20,383 nt of DNA from Rhodoferax sp. (GTDB lineage: Bacteria > Pseudomonadota > Gammaproteobacteria > Burkholderiales > Burkholderiaceae): NCBI GenBank assembly GCA_020048295.1, contig JAIFMT010000028.1, forward strand, positions 1 through 20,383, read 5' to 3'. Position numbers and translations under genes: made by a program. The notes under the pieces are model-generated. The model was not told the origin of the DNA. It saw only the letters and a list, made by a program, of their open reading frames with translations, and ran no database searches. Position 1 is the first letter of the stretch. Every line of letters begins with the position of its first letter. Shown here in pieces: positions 1-8,724 of the stretch.

Positions 1-437
1 CCTTTGGCACGTCGGCAGTTCCTGTCGATCCCGTCTGCAGCAAGCGCTACCTCCAGACTTTCCATGCCTGCCCAGCCGGTAGGCGTCTATGCCGTCACGC
101 CCCCGTTTCCCCATCCAGACGAGAGACTGGTCTTTCTCTCACTCACCACCAACCCAAGGAGCCCCATGTTTCCAAACACCTCACACCTTGAAGCCCTGGC
201 AGCTTACGCCATGGCCTTTGTGGCCGGCGCGATGACGGCAACCAGCGCATGAGTACATGCGCAACCGGGGGGGTGCCTCCGGCGGCCTGGCAGGGGCCTG
301 TTTGAAAAAGACCAGAAGCCGAATACCGTTAAACATTCAGCAGTGACGACATGGGCGATGGCTTTTATCGCGCTATCGACAACTTCTTCCCCTCGGGCCG
401 TTCTGGCTACGGCGAAACCCTCGGTGGATCAGATTCG
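1..437. other. Region downstream of the operon, no recognised gene
   Basis: This stretch follows the last gene of the minus-strand operon. I see no recognisable protein family, RNA gene or insertion-sequence end in it. Several short open frames exist on the plus strand, but only the one at 166-252 has a convincing ribosome binding site. The G-run and GC-rich stretch at 265-300 allows weak local pairing, but there is no stem followed by a T-tract on the minus strand, so I cannot name a terminator for the operon. It may hold decayed remnants of an older gene. Confidence 0.4.
166..252 (+). CDS. Possible small hydrophobic protein (28 aa), unknown function
   Basis: A 28-codon open frame starts with ATG at 166. 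It is preceded by AAGGAG with a four-base spacer, the best Shine-Dalgarno match in this part of the window. The predicted peptide (MFPNTSHLEALAAYAMAFVA...) has a short Ala-rich hydrophobic segment, so a small membrane peptide is conceivable. A longer version starting at TTG 4 in the same frame has no such ribosome binding site and looks unlikely. It runs opposite to the secretion operon. It could equally be the first codons of a decayed gene, because the following 200 bases show short open frames in all phases. I do not recognise the family. Confidence 0.25.
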   Translation: MFPNTSHLEALAAYAMAFVAGAMTATSA

Positions 438-1280
438 TCATTTTGGCTCTATTGATGTGGAATTGGAATTACGCAAGAAGCTCACCCGGCATCGGACACC
501 TGCCGGTATGTCACCCTTGGGATTTGGCAACTCCAACTGAACACCAAAAGTACCGCTTGCTGAGTCAACTACCCGATCGATGATTGATACCGTGGCTAGG
601 TAACGCCCAGATAGCGGCGGCTCCACGTCGATATTGGCGTTCATACCTCTTCGCAGCTGACCGTAAATCGTTAACGGCAAAACAACTTCAACCCGTAACG
701 GATTAGTCTGCGCCAACTTCAGAATAGCTCGAGCGGTCTCACCAGCTTGAGCAATTTCGCCAACGTGTTGCAGGCGCTCAGTGACGATACCATTGAAGGG
801 ACTTCGAATTCTTCGCTGCTCCAACATCTCTCCGATGCGGCGCTCCTCAATGGCTGCCAATCGCTTATTGTCCTTCGCTTCAACTAGGCTGGCCTCAGCC
901 ACCTGCATCTCCGCCAAGGAATCATCTCGATCTTGGGTCGCGATAAACTGCTCTTTAAGTAATTCATCACGTCGTTGAAACTTTCCTCTTGAGGCGGAAA
1001 CTTTGCTTTCAGCGGTCTTAATTTCACCTTCCATCACGGCTCGATAGCGAGCGGCTTCCAATGCAGCCCGCTCCAGAGAACTGTCTAGTTCAACCAAAAC
1101 TTGACCACGCTTCACATCAGAACCACGGTCAACATGAAGAGCAACAATCCTTGCTTCAACAGAACTGCGCAATTCAACGCGTTGATTCGGTTCAATGAGA
1201 CAGGTGTAACCAAGTTCGGCAGCGATCGCCACACCAACAAAATTCATCATACACAACAGGATGAAGCACAAAAATCTCAT
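438..1280 (-). CDS. Periplasmic adaptor (HlyD/RND membrane-fusion family)
   Basis: This 280-residue protein begins with a cleavable-looking signal peptide (MRFLCFILLCMMNFVGVAIA, then AELGY). Next comes a biotinyl-lipoyl half (VEARIVALHVDRGSDVKRGQ), a helical hairpin (about 75-160), the second lipoyl half (RIRSPFNGIVTERLQHVGE) and a beta-barrel region. This is the order of RND-type membrane-fusion proteins, which bridge inner-membrane machinery to TolC. It is short for the family and has no membrane-proximal extension. The ATG overlaps the stop of the SecA-like gene by 4 bp (ATGA), with GGAG seven bases upstream, so translation is probably coupled. No RND pump lies beside it, so it presumably serves the same complex as the other two adaptors in the operon. 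Family is clear; partner is inferred. Confidence 0.9.
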   Translation of the reverse strand: MRFLCFILLCMMNFVGVAIAAELGYTCLIEPNQRVELRSSVEARIVALHVDRGSDVKRGQVLVELDSSLERAALEAARYRAVMEGEIKTAESKVSASRGKFQRRDELLKEQFIATQDRDDSLAEMQVAEASLVEAKDNKRLAAIEERRIGEMLEQRRIRSPFNGIVTERLQHVGEIAQAGETARAILKLAQTNPLRVEVVLPLTIYGQLRRGMNANIDVEPPLSGRYLATVSIIDRVVDSASGTFGVQLELPNPKGDIPAGVRCRVSFLRNSNSTSIEPK

Positions 1281-3268
1281 AGAGGCACTCCAGAAAACGC
1301 TAACATCTTGTCAAGTTCACGATCGCGCCGTAGCGTATCTCGCCGTGTCCGCGAATGAATTGCTTCAGCACGCGCTTGGGCATTTTTTCGGCATCGAGCA
1401 ATCCAAATGGTCAATGAAGAGTCTTCAAGCGAACGCGCTTGGCGTAACATTTTTAATTCTATGCCCCCATGCTGCTCAAAGAGGGCATCGTCCAAGGCGA
1501 TGATCGCGATGCATGTTCCTGCATCACCCTGACGAGCGCAACGACCAAAAAGCTGGCGGTCAATGCGCGGCGATTCGTGATATTCAGATAACACCACACA
1601 CAAACCACCGTTTTGCGCCACCCCTGGCCCTAAAACGATATCGGTTCCGCGACCCGCCAAGTTTGTGGCCACCGTAATGGCACCGGGTTGCCCAGCGGCA
1701 GCGACGATAGCCGCCTCCTGTTCATCTTGGCGCGCGTTAAGTACTCGGTGCGGTAAACCACAGGCTTGAAGCGTCTGACTTAATCGATCAGATGCGTCGA
1801 CGGAGCGTGTGCCCACCAGCACGGGTTGGCCACGCTGATGCAAAACCCTCACAAACTCTGCAACTGCCTGCCACTTTTCTGTTTCATTGGAATAAACCTG
1901 GTCAGGCAACCGCCTTCGCTGGCTTGGGCGGTGCACCGGAATTGTGACCGTGCTCAGGTCGTATACAGATGCCAGTTCAGGTGCCATCTCACGCGCTGTA
2001 CCGGTCATTCCGGCCAGCCGCAGGTAACGTGTAAAAAATCGCTGATAAGTAATGCGTGCCAAAGTCTGAGTCTGTTCCGACAAGTCAACACCTTCTTTGG
2101 CTTCAATCATCTGATGCAATCCCTGTTCCCAGGTACGCCCAGGTAGTACACGGCCAGTGTATTCGTCGATGATCTGGACCTTACCATCATCGTCGACCAA
2201 ATATTGCTGGTCGTGAATATACAGATGAAGTGCCCGCAGCGCCTGAGTCACCAGATGCTCACGTGCATGTGCCGCGCGCCAAGGCCCTAAATGAGTTCCA
2301 CAAAGATCCAGCAATCGTTCTTTGCCAGTTGCAGTCAAGTGCACTTCGCGACGCGCGGTGTTGATGACAAAATCAACTCCCAGTTGCAGCAGAGAAGCGA
2401 TTTTCAGCGCCTCGGGAAAAGCCTGCGCATCGGGTACCTGTCCCGCCTTCTCGGCAAGAATCAAGGGCGTACGTGCTTCGTCGATAAAGATGCTGTCGGC
2501 TTCATCAACGATCGCCAAATGCAGGCCGCGCAGCATCAAAGGACTGGCACCATGGCCAAACAGGCTACGTGCACGGACCTGCGCCGGCCCGATACGACCG
2601 CTTGCGGCCACTCGGTCACGCAAGTAATCAAATACCAACTCCTTGTTGGTGCAATAGGTAATTTCGCAAGCATAGGCCAACCGTTTGGCCTCGGGTTCAA
2701 TATCATGTATGACAGTGCCGACACGTAAGCCCATGAATTCAAATAAAGGAGCAAGCTTTTTGGCATCCCTCTGGGCCAAATAATCGTTGACCGTAACCAC
2801 ATGAACAGGCACACCTGCAGCGCCAGCGATGCATGCAGCCAGGCCAGCCGTTAAAGTCTTCCCCTCCCCGGTCTGCATTTCGGCCAACTGACCGCGAAGT
2901 AGCGTGGCAGCACCAACCAATTGCGTTGGAAACGGACGCATACCCAAGGTACGCGTTGCTACTTCGGCGGCCAGGAGCAATGCAAGATGCAGATCGCTTT
3001 GGCGTAACTGATGCACCGCCGGCGATGACGTTTGCAGCAGACGCTGGCGCAGTTCTGTGTCGGCCAAACCAGCAAACCCCGAACCCTGGCTGCCCAGAGC
3101 CTTTTTCAATACGCGCAACTCAAATGTGATGGGGACAGTCAACGCGGAACGCGCGCGGTAAATCAGTGCTCTTGCCAACTCATCCGACTTGCGATTGGGT
3201 CTTTCTTCGCGCTCCGGATACGGTCTATGTGCCAGTCGACCGTTGATCGACAGCAATCGGCTGCTCAT
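1277..3268 (-). CDS. SecA-like preprotein translocase ATPase, C-terminally minimal
   Basis: This 663-residue protein has the SecA motor: Walker A TGEGKT (about 133-138), TVNDYLAQRD (159-168), DEAD box in VDEADS (about 254-259) followed by IDEARTPLI, a preprotein cross-linking region up to about 360, DEYTGRVLPGRTWEQGLHQ, MTGTA (about 421-425), ATNLAGRGTDIVLG and RIDRQLFGRCARQGD. Housekeeping SecA proteins are about 850-900 residues. This one ends in the first long scaffold helix and lacks the helical wing, the two-helix finger and the zinc/SecB tail, and NBD2 lacks the usual variable insertion. The RGRxGRQGD motif is altered to FGRCARQGD. The ATG at 3268 lies two bases after the preceding stop and has AGGTG upstream (an in-frame GTG at 3271 is the alternative). 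Its place among adaptor genes suggests a specialised export motor rather than general Sec function, which is my inference. Confidence 0.93.
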   Translation of the reverse strand: MSSRLLSINGRLAHRPYPEREERPNRKSDELARALIYRARSALTVPITFELRVLKKALGSQGSGFAGLADTELRQRLLQTSSPAVHQLRQSDLHLALLLAAEVATRTLGMRPFPTQLVGAATLLRGQLAEMQTGEGKTLTAGLAACIAGAAGVPVHVVTVNDYLAQRDAKKLAPLFEFMGLRVGTVIHDIEPEAKRLAYACEITYCTNKELVFDYLRDRVAASGRIGPAQVRARSLFGHGASPLMLRGLHLAIVDEADSIFIDEARTPLILAEKAGQVPDAQAFPEALKIASLLQLGVDFVINTARREVHLTATGKERLLDLCGTHLGPWRAAHAREHLVTQALRALHLYIHDQQYLVDDDGKVQIIDEYTGRVLPGRTWEQGLHQMIEAKEGVDLSEQTQTLARITYQRFFTRYLRLAGMTGTAREMAPELASVYDLSTVTIPVHRPSQRRRLPDQVYSNETEKWQAVAEFVRVLHQRGQPVLVGTRSVDASDRLSQTLQACGLPHRVLNARQDEQEAAIVAAAGQPGAITVATNLAGRGTDIVLGPGVAQNGGLCVVLSEYHESPRIDRQLFGRCARQGDAGTCIAIIALDDALFEQHGGIELKMLRQARSLEDSSLTIWIARCRKNAQARAEAIHSRTRRDTLRRDRELDKMLAFSGVPL

Positions 3269-3270
3269 CA

Positions 3271-5418
3271 CTACACCTGAAAATAAGAAAGAAACGCTCT
3301 GCGCAATCCCCGCAAAATTCGCAACCCAACGGGTTCTGCCAGATGCTCAAAACGAACAAAGACACGGCTTCCGAGCCATTCATGCGGCATTTGCTGGGGC
3401 AATTCAAGCTCAAACTCAAAGACCGACTCAAGCGTTGCAAGACCCTTGACATCACTAGGATCGACTGCCGTTAGTCCTCCACCCATACTTCCGAGCACCG
3501 CACTTGGAAGTTGGTGAGCTGCAGCTGGAATAACGCGGGAAAGTCGGGCAGTCCAGGTTTCGCCCAATGCCTGCGGTACCTTGACTTCAATTTGTCGTGT
3601 TGCTAGGCGGACCGTATCAACATCGGACTGTGGAACGACCACTCTGACTAGCGGCGGCGCACCGGTCAGCACATAAGCGACAACTTCCCCTTTGCGCAAG
3701 TAGCGACCGGGCAAATCCGCTGCTTTGTCAATCAAGATCGTGCCCTGAAGCGCACTGCGCAAGGTCAGTCGCTCCGCTTCATCTTGTAAGCGCCCCAAAA
3801 TGGCGTTTTCACGCGCCAGATCCTGCTCTAACTGTTGCGCCTTGGCCTGCGAAACACCCCATGAAGCGTCAAACTGTACGCGAATTTCATCGACTTTGGC
3901 TTTTTGAACGTCTACGCGGGCGATCAATCCGGGCTCGACACTTTGCATGACAGCCTGTCCTGGCGTCACAGTCGAACCGCTGGGCAGCAAGACTTGCCGA
4001 ACAAAACCCCCACTTTCAGCACGCAAAATAGCTTGCTCGGGCAACCAAACCACTCCCTCAGTGCTGGTGTGGTACGAAACTGGCAATACAAATAAGCCCA
4101 GCGCAGCCGCCAGCACCATGCTGCTCAAAACCCACTTGATACGTGCACTACGATCAGCAAAACGCGGTGCGCTCCACAACGCCCTTAAGCCCTTGAAGAT
4201 CGGCAAAAAAACGCTCGCAACCACTGCCCAAATAGCAATCACAGCACCTATCACGAAAAACTGCTGGCCCACCAAAATCGCAATAGTGATCGAAACGAAC
4301 AACCGGTAGGCAAATGACAGCGGTGCATATCCAACAAACCAACGCCGCTCCCCTGGTGTCGCCGCGGACTGTTCTGGATTGCGCACGCCCAAGATGTAGC
4401 GCTCTACTAAATACTGCCAATAGCGCGTTGCACGACCAGCCAAGTTTGGACACTCAATCAGGTCAGCGAGGATGTAATAGCCATCGTAGCGCAGCAAGGG
4501 GTTAGCATTAAAAAATAATGTAGTAACACTGGCCAGCACCGCGATGTCATAAGCCATGGCCCGCAGCAGGCCTGGCTCCAATGCAAGCCAAAAATAAAAT
4601 GCAATGGCAGCAACAAACAATTCTGCCAACATACCTGCCGCCCCTACCAACATGCGCTGCCACTTGCTTACAAAAGCCGACGCGTTGGAGACATCCACGT
4701 AGGGCACCGGATAAAACACCAGGAACATCAAACCCATCTCGTGGACCTCGCCACCGCCCAGACGACACACCAAGGCATGACCAAACTCATGTACCGCCTT
4801 GACCAGTGGAAACAGCAATGCAAGCATCAGCAAATTGTTACTGGCGAGCAATCGCTCACTCGAATTGCTGCTCAATTCACCCCAATGTGAGGGCATGATC
4901 ACCAGAGCTGGAACCACTGCTGCGAGCCACAACAAAATACCACGCCAGCCATACAGTCGACCGAAAATTTTTGCAAGTAACTTGAGTAGACGATCCGGAT
5001 CGAAGACCGGTAAACGCAGCGCGATGGGGTTACCTAGGCGACCCAACCACTTGCGTCGTTGCTGCATCTTTCGTCGCTCCAGCAACTCAACCGTGTCCGG
5101 CGTAATGTTGGCTTGCACAAGATCTGCCGAATGCAATTGACCCAGCAATCGAATCACGTCATCCTGCGTAGGTGTCTCATCGCTTGGATCAGCGTTCAAA
5201 ATACTCCAAATCGCGTTCATGTCACGCTGACCGTCCATCAAACTGATAAGCCGGTAAGTAGTGAAGTTGAAGCGATGATGTTTGGCACCAAGACGATCTT
5301 CAATGACATACCAAACTTGGCCGCGATATTCGTGGCGATGCACCCTGACATTGCCGCGCAAACGTGGTTTTAGCGCCGCCAATCGGTACCACTCGCTTGA
5401 AAGCATCGGTCGGGTCAT
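3271..5418 (-). CDS. PqqD-like / M50 site-2 protease / HlyD fusion protein
   Basis: This polytopic inner-membrane protein has about 715 residues. Residues about 25-105 look like a PqqD-type winged-helix recognition domain (YVIEDRLGAKHHRFN, then TTYRLISLMDGQRD and a helical end). The M50 core follows, with HEFGH (about 210-214) in a membrane helix and NPLLRYDGYY (about 306-315, Asp ligand), the two site-2-protease zinc motifs, plus several other hydrophobic helices. After a last helix (about 430-447) comes a HlyD-type periplasmic part with lipoyl halves (ESGGFVRQVLLPSGSTVTPGQ; LQGTILIDKAADLPGRYLRKGE) around a coiled coil. Proteins annotated as peptide zinc metalloprotease with HlyD domains have this build. 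The frame extends to TTG 5445, but ATG 5418 has GGGA seven bases upstream and I prefer it. All zinc ligands seem present, so it may cleave or grip the exported substrate (inferred). Confidence 0.9.
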   Translation of the reverse strand: MTRPMLSSEWYRLAALKPRLRGNVRVHRHEYRGQVWYVIEDRLGAKHHRFNFTTYRLISLMDGQRDMNAIWSILNADPSDETPTQDDVIRLLGQLHSADLVQANITPDTVELLERRKMQQRRKWLGRLGNPIALRLPVFDPDRLLKLLAKIFGRLYGWRGILLWLAAVVPALVIMPSHWGELSSNSSERLLASNNLLMLALLFPLVKAVHEFGHALVCRLGGGEVHEMGLMFLVFYPVPYVDVSNASAFVSKWQRMLVGAAGMLAELFVAAIAFYFWLALEPGLLRAMAYDIAVLASVTTLFFNANPLLRYDGYYILADLIECPNLAGRATRYWQYLVERYILGVRNPEQSAATPGERRWFVGYAPLSFAYRLFVSITIAILVGQQFFVIGAVIAIWAVVASVFLPIFKGLRALWSAPRFADRSARIKWVLSSMVLAAALGLFVLPVSYHTSTEGVVWLPEQAILRAESGGFVRQVLLPSGSTVTPGQAVMQSVEPGLIARVDVQKAKVDEIRVQFDASWGVSQAKAQQLEQDLARENAILGRLQDEAERLTLRSALQGTILIDKAADLPGRYLRKGEVVAYVLTGAPPLVRVVVPQSDVDTVRLATRQIEVKVPQALGETWTARLSRVIPAAAHQLPSAVLGSMGGGLTAVDPSDVKGLATLESVFEFELELPQQMPHEWLGSRVFVRFEHLAEPVGLRILRGLRRAFLSYFQV

Positions 5419-5452
5419 GTCATCATCCCGATTCTTATCAAGCAAGTTGAAG

Positions 5453-7312
5453 TCATGGCATCCACTTCCACCAAGTCAAACGCAACCAGTCAAACAGCGA
5501 GTGCGTCCAGATCCAGAGCAAACTACGTTGCTCGGCATCAACCTTGGCCACACCTTCCATATTGGGGCTGAGCTTGGGTGCTTTTTGGCCCAACTCTGCT
5601 TCAACGCGAAAGAAATTTCGACCACCTTCAGCCACGGCAATTGGCGTTAGCTTCTTGACGGTGAAAGGCCAAGCAGTTCCTGGGAGACTCGACAACACAA
5701 GTTCACCAACTGCCCCGTGTTTCACATAACCAACATCGCGCTCGTCAACTTTAAGGATGACTCGCCATGAATCGAGCGGCGCCAGTTCAAAAAGTACTTT
5801 CCCCAGCTCAAGCGGCGAACCCAGAAGTTGTGAAAGATCACCTTTAACAACCACTCCAGCGAAGGGGGCGGTCACTTGCACCCGGCCAAGCTTGGTAAGC
5901 ACCAAATCCAGTTGGGCACGCGCTTGATTGGCCTGAGCCGCTGCCTGCTGCTGATCAACCCGGTTAGCTTTGGCCATCGCCTCAAGTTCCCTGCGCTGCG
6001 CCTGCTCCAACTCAGCCTCCCAACGAACCTGCTCCAATTTGAGATCGCGATCATCCAGCACTGCCAAGACCTGCCCACTTCTAACCACGTCACCAGCGCG
6101 CGCTGGAGCTTCACGAAGAAAACCCTCGAATGGAGCCACGGCGGACTGCTGTACTGCTCCCTCGACAACCGCCTGCGCCGAAACCCGATAGGTCGTCGGA
6201 ACAAGACCCAATACCACCACCATTGCGGCGACCATAGCGCTGACCAGTTTGATCGCAGGGTAAGAGCTATCAGTGACTACGCCCAGCGCTAAGGCTCCTT
6301 GACGCCACCCGCGAGCCAACCAACTTTGCTCTGCTTGCCGCCTGAGTTCAATGACAGGCGCCAGCGCAAGGGCTAGCGCCTCAAAAAACTCCAACTCATG
6401 GACCTCAAATGGCCGTACCCGCTCCAGCATCAGCACACCTGACACCTCGCTGCTGGAAATCAGCGGCAAAGTGCATAAGGTCATGTCATGTTGACTTTGT
6501 GCATACCGGCGGTGAGCTTCCACAACGAGATGAACCGGCCCCTGCGGCGGCCAATCGATCCGCTGCCGTTGATCAAAGGCTTCGTGCATAGCTTGTGCGG
6601 CCAGATTGACACTCTCAGTACGCTCATCAAACCACGCTGCATTGGACATTGCCAAAACCTGAACTGACTTTCTCTTAGTCAGGCCCAATTGAACTTGCTG
6701 ACACTGAAACTCCTCACTCATCCGATTCACCAACGCTAGGGCCACCTCGCGCAATGTACGCTCACCCAAACAGGCAATCAAGGTATCTAACAAAAGACCA
6801 CCCTGGGCATTGCGGCGAATCTGGCTCTCTAGCTCGACTTGGCCCAACACTTCAATCAGCCAACCAGCGCCCCAATGCATCAGACGCAGTGCGCGCTCCA
6901 GCGCCTCCTCATCTGCCACACCCAAATCAAGAACTACAGCACCATGCAGCTTCTCGGAAAACGGCGCAGTGCCTTGCTGATGGCGTTGATGCGTTTGCAG
7001 TGGATAAGCTACGCGCGAATGGCCAAATTCATCTTGCCGCACCACCCCCTCACGCTGGCGCAGGGCCTCAGTAGCAACATCGGCAAGGTAACTCAAATCG
7101 CGGGCTTGTGGAATACTGGCAGTTGGTGCAAAACTGCCATCGGGTTGCAGCATCAACACCACACCAGCACGCACACTCAGCAGTGACTGGCCTAACACGG
7201 TGAGCCACGCCAGATAGAGTTCATCAAGCGTCTGAGCGCTGGCGAAATCCTGCCAACTGTCACGCTCAAAACTGCTTAGTTCAACCGAACCGTCTTGATG
7301 ATAAGAACTCAT
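5453..7312 (-). CDS. GAF-like sensor fused to HlyD-type adaptor
   Basis: This protein has about 619 residues. The first about 330 are soluble and resemble two GAF-type folds: residues about 20-160 (LDELYLAWLTVLGQSLLSVRAGVVLML...) and about 180-325 (ending LPLISSSEVSGVLMLERVRPF, then FFEALALALAPVIELRRQ). A single membrane helix follows (IKLVSAMVAAMVVVLGLV, about 354-371). The rest is a HlyD adaptor with lipoyl halves (APFEGFLREAPARAGDVVRSGQ and VTAPFAGVVVKGDLSQLLGS), a coiled coil and a barrel. The single-helix topology puts the GAF part in the cytoplasm and the adaptor in the periplasm. GAF domains usually bind small ligands or partner proteins, so this may gate or dock the exporter. Start: the frame reaches TTG 7333, but I prefer ATG 7312; neither has a strong Shine-Dalgarno sequence. 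It lies between the TolC-like and M50 genes. Confidence 0.88.
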   Translation of the reverse strand: MSSYHQDGSVELSSFERDSWQDFASAQTLDELYLAWLTVLGQSLLSVRAGVVLMLQPDGSFAPTASIPQARDLSYLADVATEALRQREGVVRQDEFGHSRVAYPLQTHQRHQQGTAPFSEKLHGAVVLDLGVADEEALERALRLMHWGAGWLIEVLGQVELESQIRRNAQGGLLLDTLIACLGERTLREVALALVNRMSEEFQCQQVQLGLTKRKSVQVLAMSNAAWFDERTESVNLAAQAMHEAFDQRQRIDWPPQGPVHLVVEAHRRYAQSQHDMTLCTLPLISSSEVSGVLMLERVRPFEVHELEFFEALALALAPVIELRRQAEQSWLARGWRQGALALGVVTDSSYPAIKLVSAMVAAMVVVLGLVPTTYRVSAQAVVEGAVQQSAVAPFEGFLREAPARAGDVVRSGQVLAVLDDRDLKLEQVRWEAELEQAQRRELEAMAKANRVDQQQAAAQANQARAQLDLVLTKLGRVQVTAPFAGVVVKGDLSQLLGSPLELGKVLFELAPLDSWRVILKVDERDVGYVKHGAVGELVLSSLPGTAWPFTVKKLTPIAVAEGGRNFFRVEAELGQKAPKLSPNMEGVAKVDAEQRSLLWIWTHSLFDWLRLTWWKWMP

Positions 7313-7360
7313 GAAAGGCCAATATCGACCCAAACGACTCTGGCCCGGAAAGACACAACA

Positions 7361-8674
7361 CTACTCATGCAATAATGCATCAAGAGATTTGAGGTCCTGC
7401 TCATCGATTGCACCCGCCGAAAATTTGAGTTGCAGCCCAGCTACCAGCGCTTGATAGCGCGCTGCCGACAAATCCCGGCGAGTTGTATACAGTTGCTGTT
7501 GCGCGTTGAGCACATCGACCCGTGTGCGAACCCCCACTTCCAATCCGCGTCGTGTCGACCGTACCTGCGTCTCACCAGACATAACAGCCTGCGCCAACGC
7601 CTGATTCAAGGCAATTCCGGATCGAACGCCCATTTGTGCTTGACGCGCATCGAGTGTCGCCTGCCGTTGGGCATTATCGAGCTCGCTTTGAGCGCGACTC
7701 AAATTGGCCGCGGCTTCGCGCGCGCGAGAACTCACTGCCCCGCCTTGATAAAGAGGCACTGAAAGTTCGAGACCAATATAGGCTGATTCGGTGTACTGGC
7801 CGTCAAAACCACTGAAATTGGTATTGTGATTTTTACTGTAACTGCCAATCAAATCAATTGTAGGGTAGTGACCTGCACCTTGTTTTTCTACCTCCTGCCG
7901 GGCGATCTGCTCTCCGGTCTGCCCAATCTCGACTTGCGTCGCGGTTAAAGCTGCATTGTCGACAAAAGTCTGCATCTGAGCCTCTGCAAGCAGATCTATA
8001 TTGACCGACGAGTCGAGCGAAGCCAAATGCGGCAATGGGCTATTGATCACCTTTTCTAGCATTCGACGTTTGACTTCAAGGTCATTGCCGGCAGCAATTT
8101 CCTGAGCAATCGTCAAGTCATAACGCGTTTGCGCCTCGTTCACATCGGTCACTGGTGCCAACCCTACAGCATGACTGCGTTTGGTTTGCGCCAATTGCTG
8201 AGTAAACGCCTCCTTTTGTGCTCCCACTGTAGCCAGGGCATCCTGCGCTTGCAACGTTTCAAAGTAGGCCCTGGACACCCGCATCATCAAGTCCTGCTCG
8301 GCAAGCTTCAATTGTTGTTCTGCCAAGGCGGCCTGCAATTCACCTTGCCGGTAGGTTGCCAAATTTACCGGCCTTAGAAGTGGTTGATTCAAGGACAAAC
8401 CCAGAGAGTCGGACGAGTAGTCTCTTGTTCCGTTGTAAGCGCTTGAGGACTCACGATTAGACTTAATGTTACCGTTAATCGTAATGGTTGGCCGCAATAG
8501 CGCGCGACCCTGAGCACTTTTTTCACGGCCAGCTTCAGCCGCATGAACTGCTGCCGCAAACTGGGCATCGTTGGCTCGCGCCAGCGCATAGATGGCACTG
8601 AGATTGGCAGAAGAAGCCAATGGCGTGGCAAACAAGGCGGTGATAACGACCGCAACAACAGGTGGATGACGCAT
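7361..8674 (-). CDS. TolC-family outer-membrane channel protein
   Basis: This 437-residue protein has a signal peptide (MRHPPVVAVVITALFATPLASSA). Mature features fit the TolC/outer-membrane efflux family: NLSAIYALARANDAQFAAA at the N-terminus, a beta-strand block (LRPTITINGNIKSN, then LGLSLNQPLL), paired long helices (MRVSRAYFETLQAQDALA) and the internal repeat (YPTIDLIGSYS, then YIGLELSVPLYQGG, then RRGLEVGVRTRVDVLNAQQQLY). It is close to the usual length of about 430-490. It would form the trimeric exit duct reached by the HlyD-type adaptors. The open frame extends to 8728, but ATG 8674 is preceded by AGAGG with an eight-base spacer and starts directly at the signal peptide, so I choose it. 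It lies 50 bp behind the DUF3467-like gene. Confidence 0.95.
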   Translation of the reverse strand: MRHPPVVAVVITALFATPLASSANLSAIYALARANDAQFAAAVHAAEAGREKSAQGRALLRPTITINGNIKSNRESSSAYNGTRDYSSDSLGLSLNQPLLRPVNLATYRQGELQAALAEQQLKLAEQDLMMRVSRAYFETLQAQDALATVGAQKEAFTQQLAQTKRSHAVGLAPVTDVNEAQTRYDLTIAQEIAAGNDLEVKRRMLEKVINSPLPHLASLDSSVNIDLLAEAQMQTFVDNAALTATQVEIGQTGEQIARQEVEKQGAGHYPTIDLIGSYSKNHNTNFSGFDGQYTESAYIGLELSVPLYQGGAVSSRAREAAANLSRAQSELDNAQRQATLDARQAQMGVRSGIALNQALAQAVMSGETQVRSTRRGLEVGVRTRVDVLNAQQQLYTTRRDLSAARYQALVAGLQLKFSAGAIDEQDLKSLDALLHE

Positions 8675-8724
8675 GGTTGCTACCTCTCTCAACATTAGTG
8701 ATTTGACCTTGCAGCTGAAAAATA

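Noticed and set aside
265..300. GC-rich stretch as operon terminator
   Set aside because: Pairing is weak and there is no T-tract following on the minus strand.
351..455. A 34-codon plus-strand frame reading DMGDGFYRAIDNFF-like sequence
   Set aside because: It looks protein-like but has no ribosome binding site, overlaps the end of the HlyD-type gene and is cut off upstream by a stop. It could be a remnant, but nothing supports expression.
1277..3268. Housekeeping secA
   Set aside because: It is too short, lacks the C-terminal domains and sits inside an adaptor/TolC operon rather than a cell-division or Sec context.
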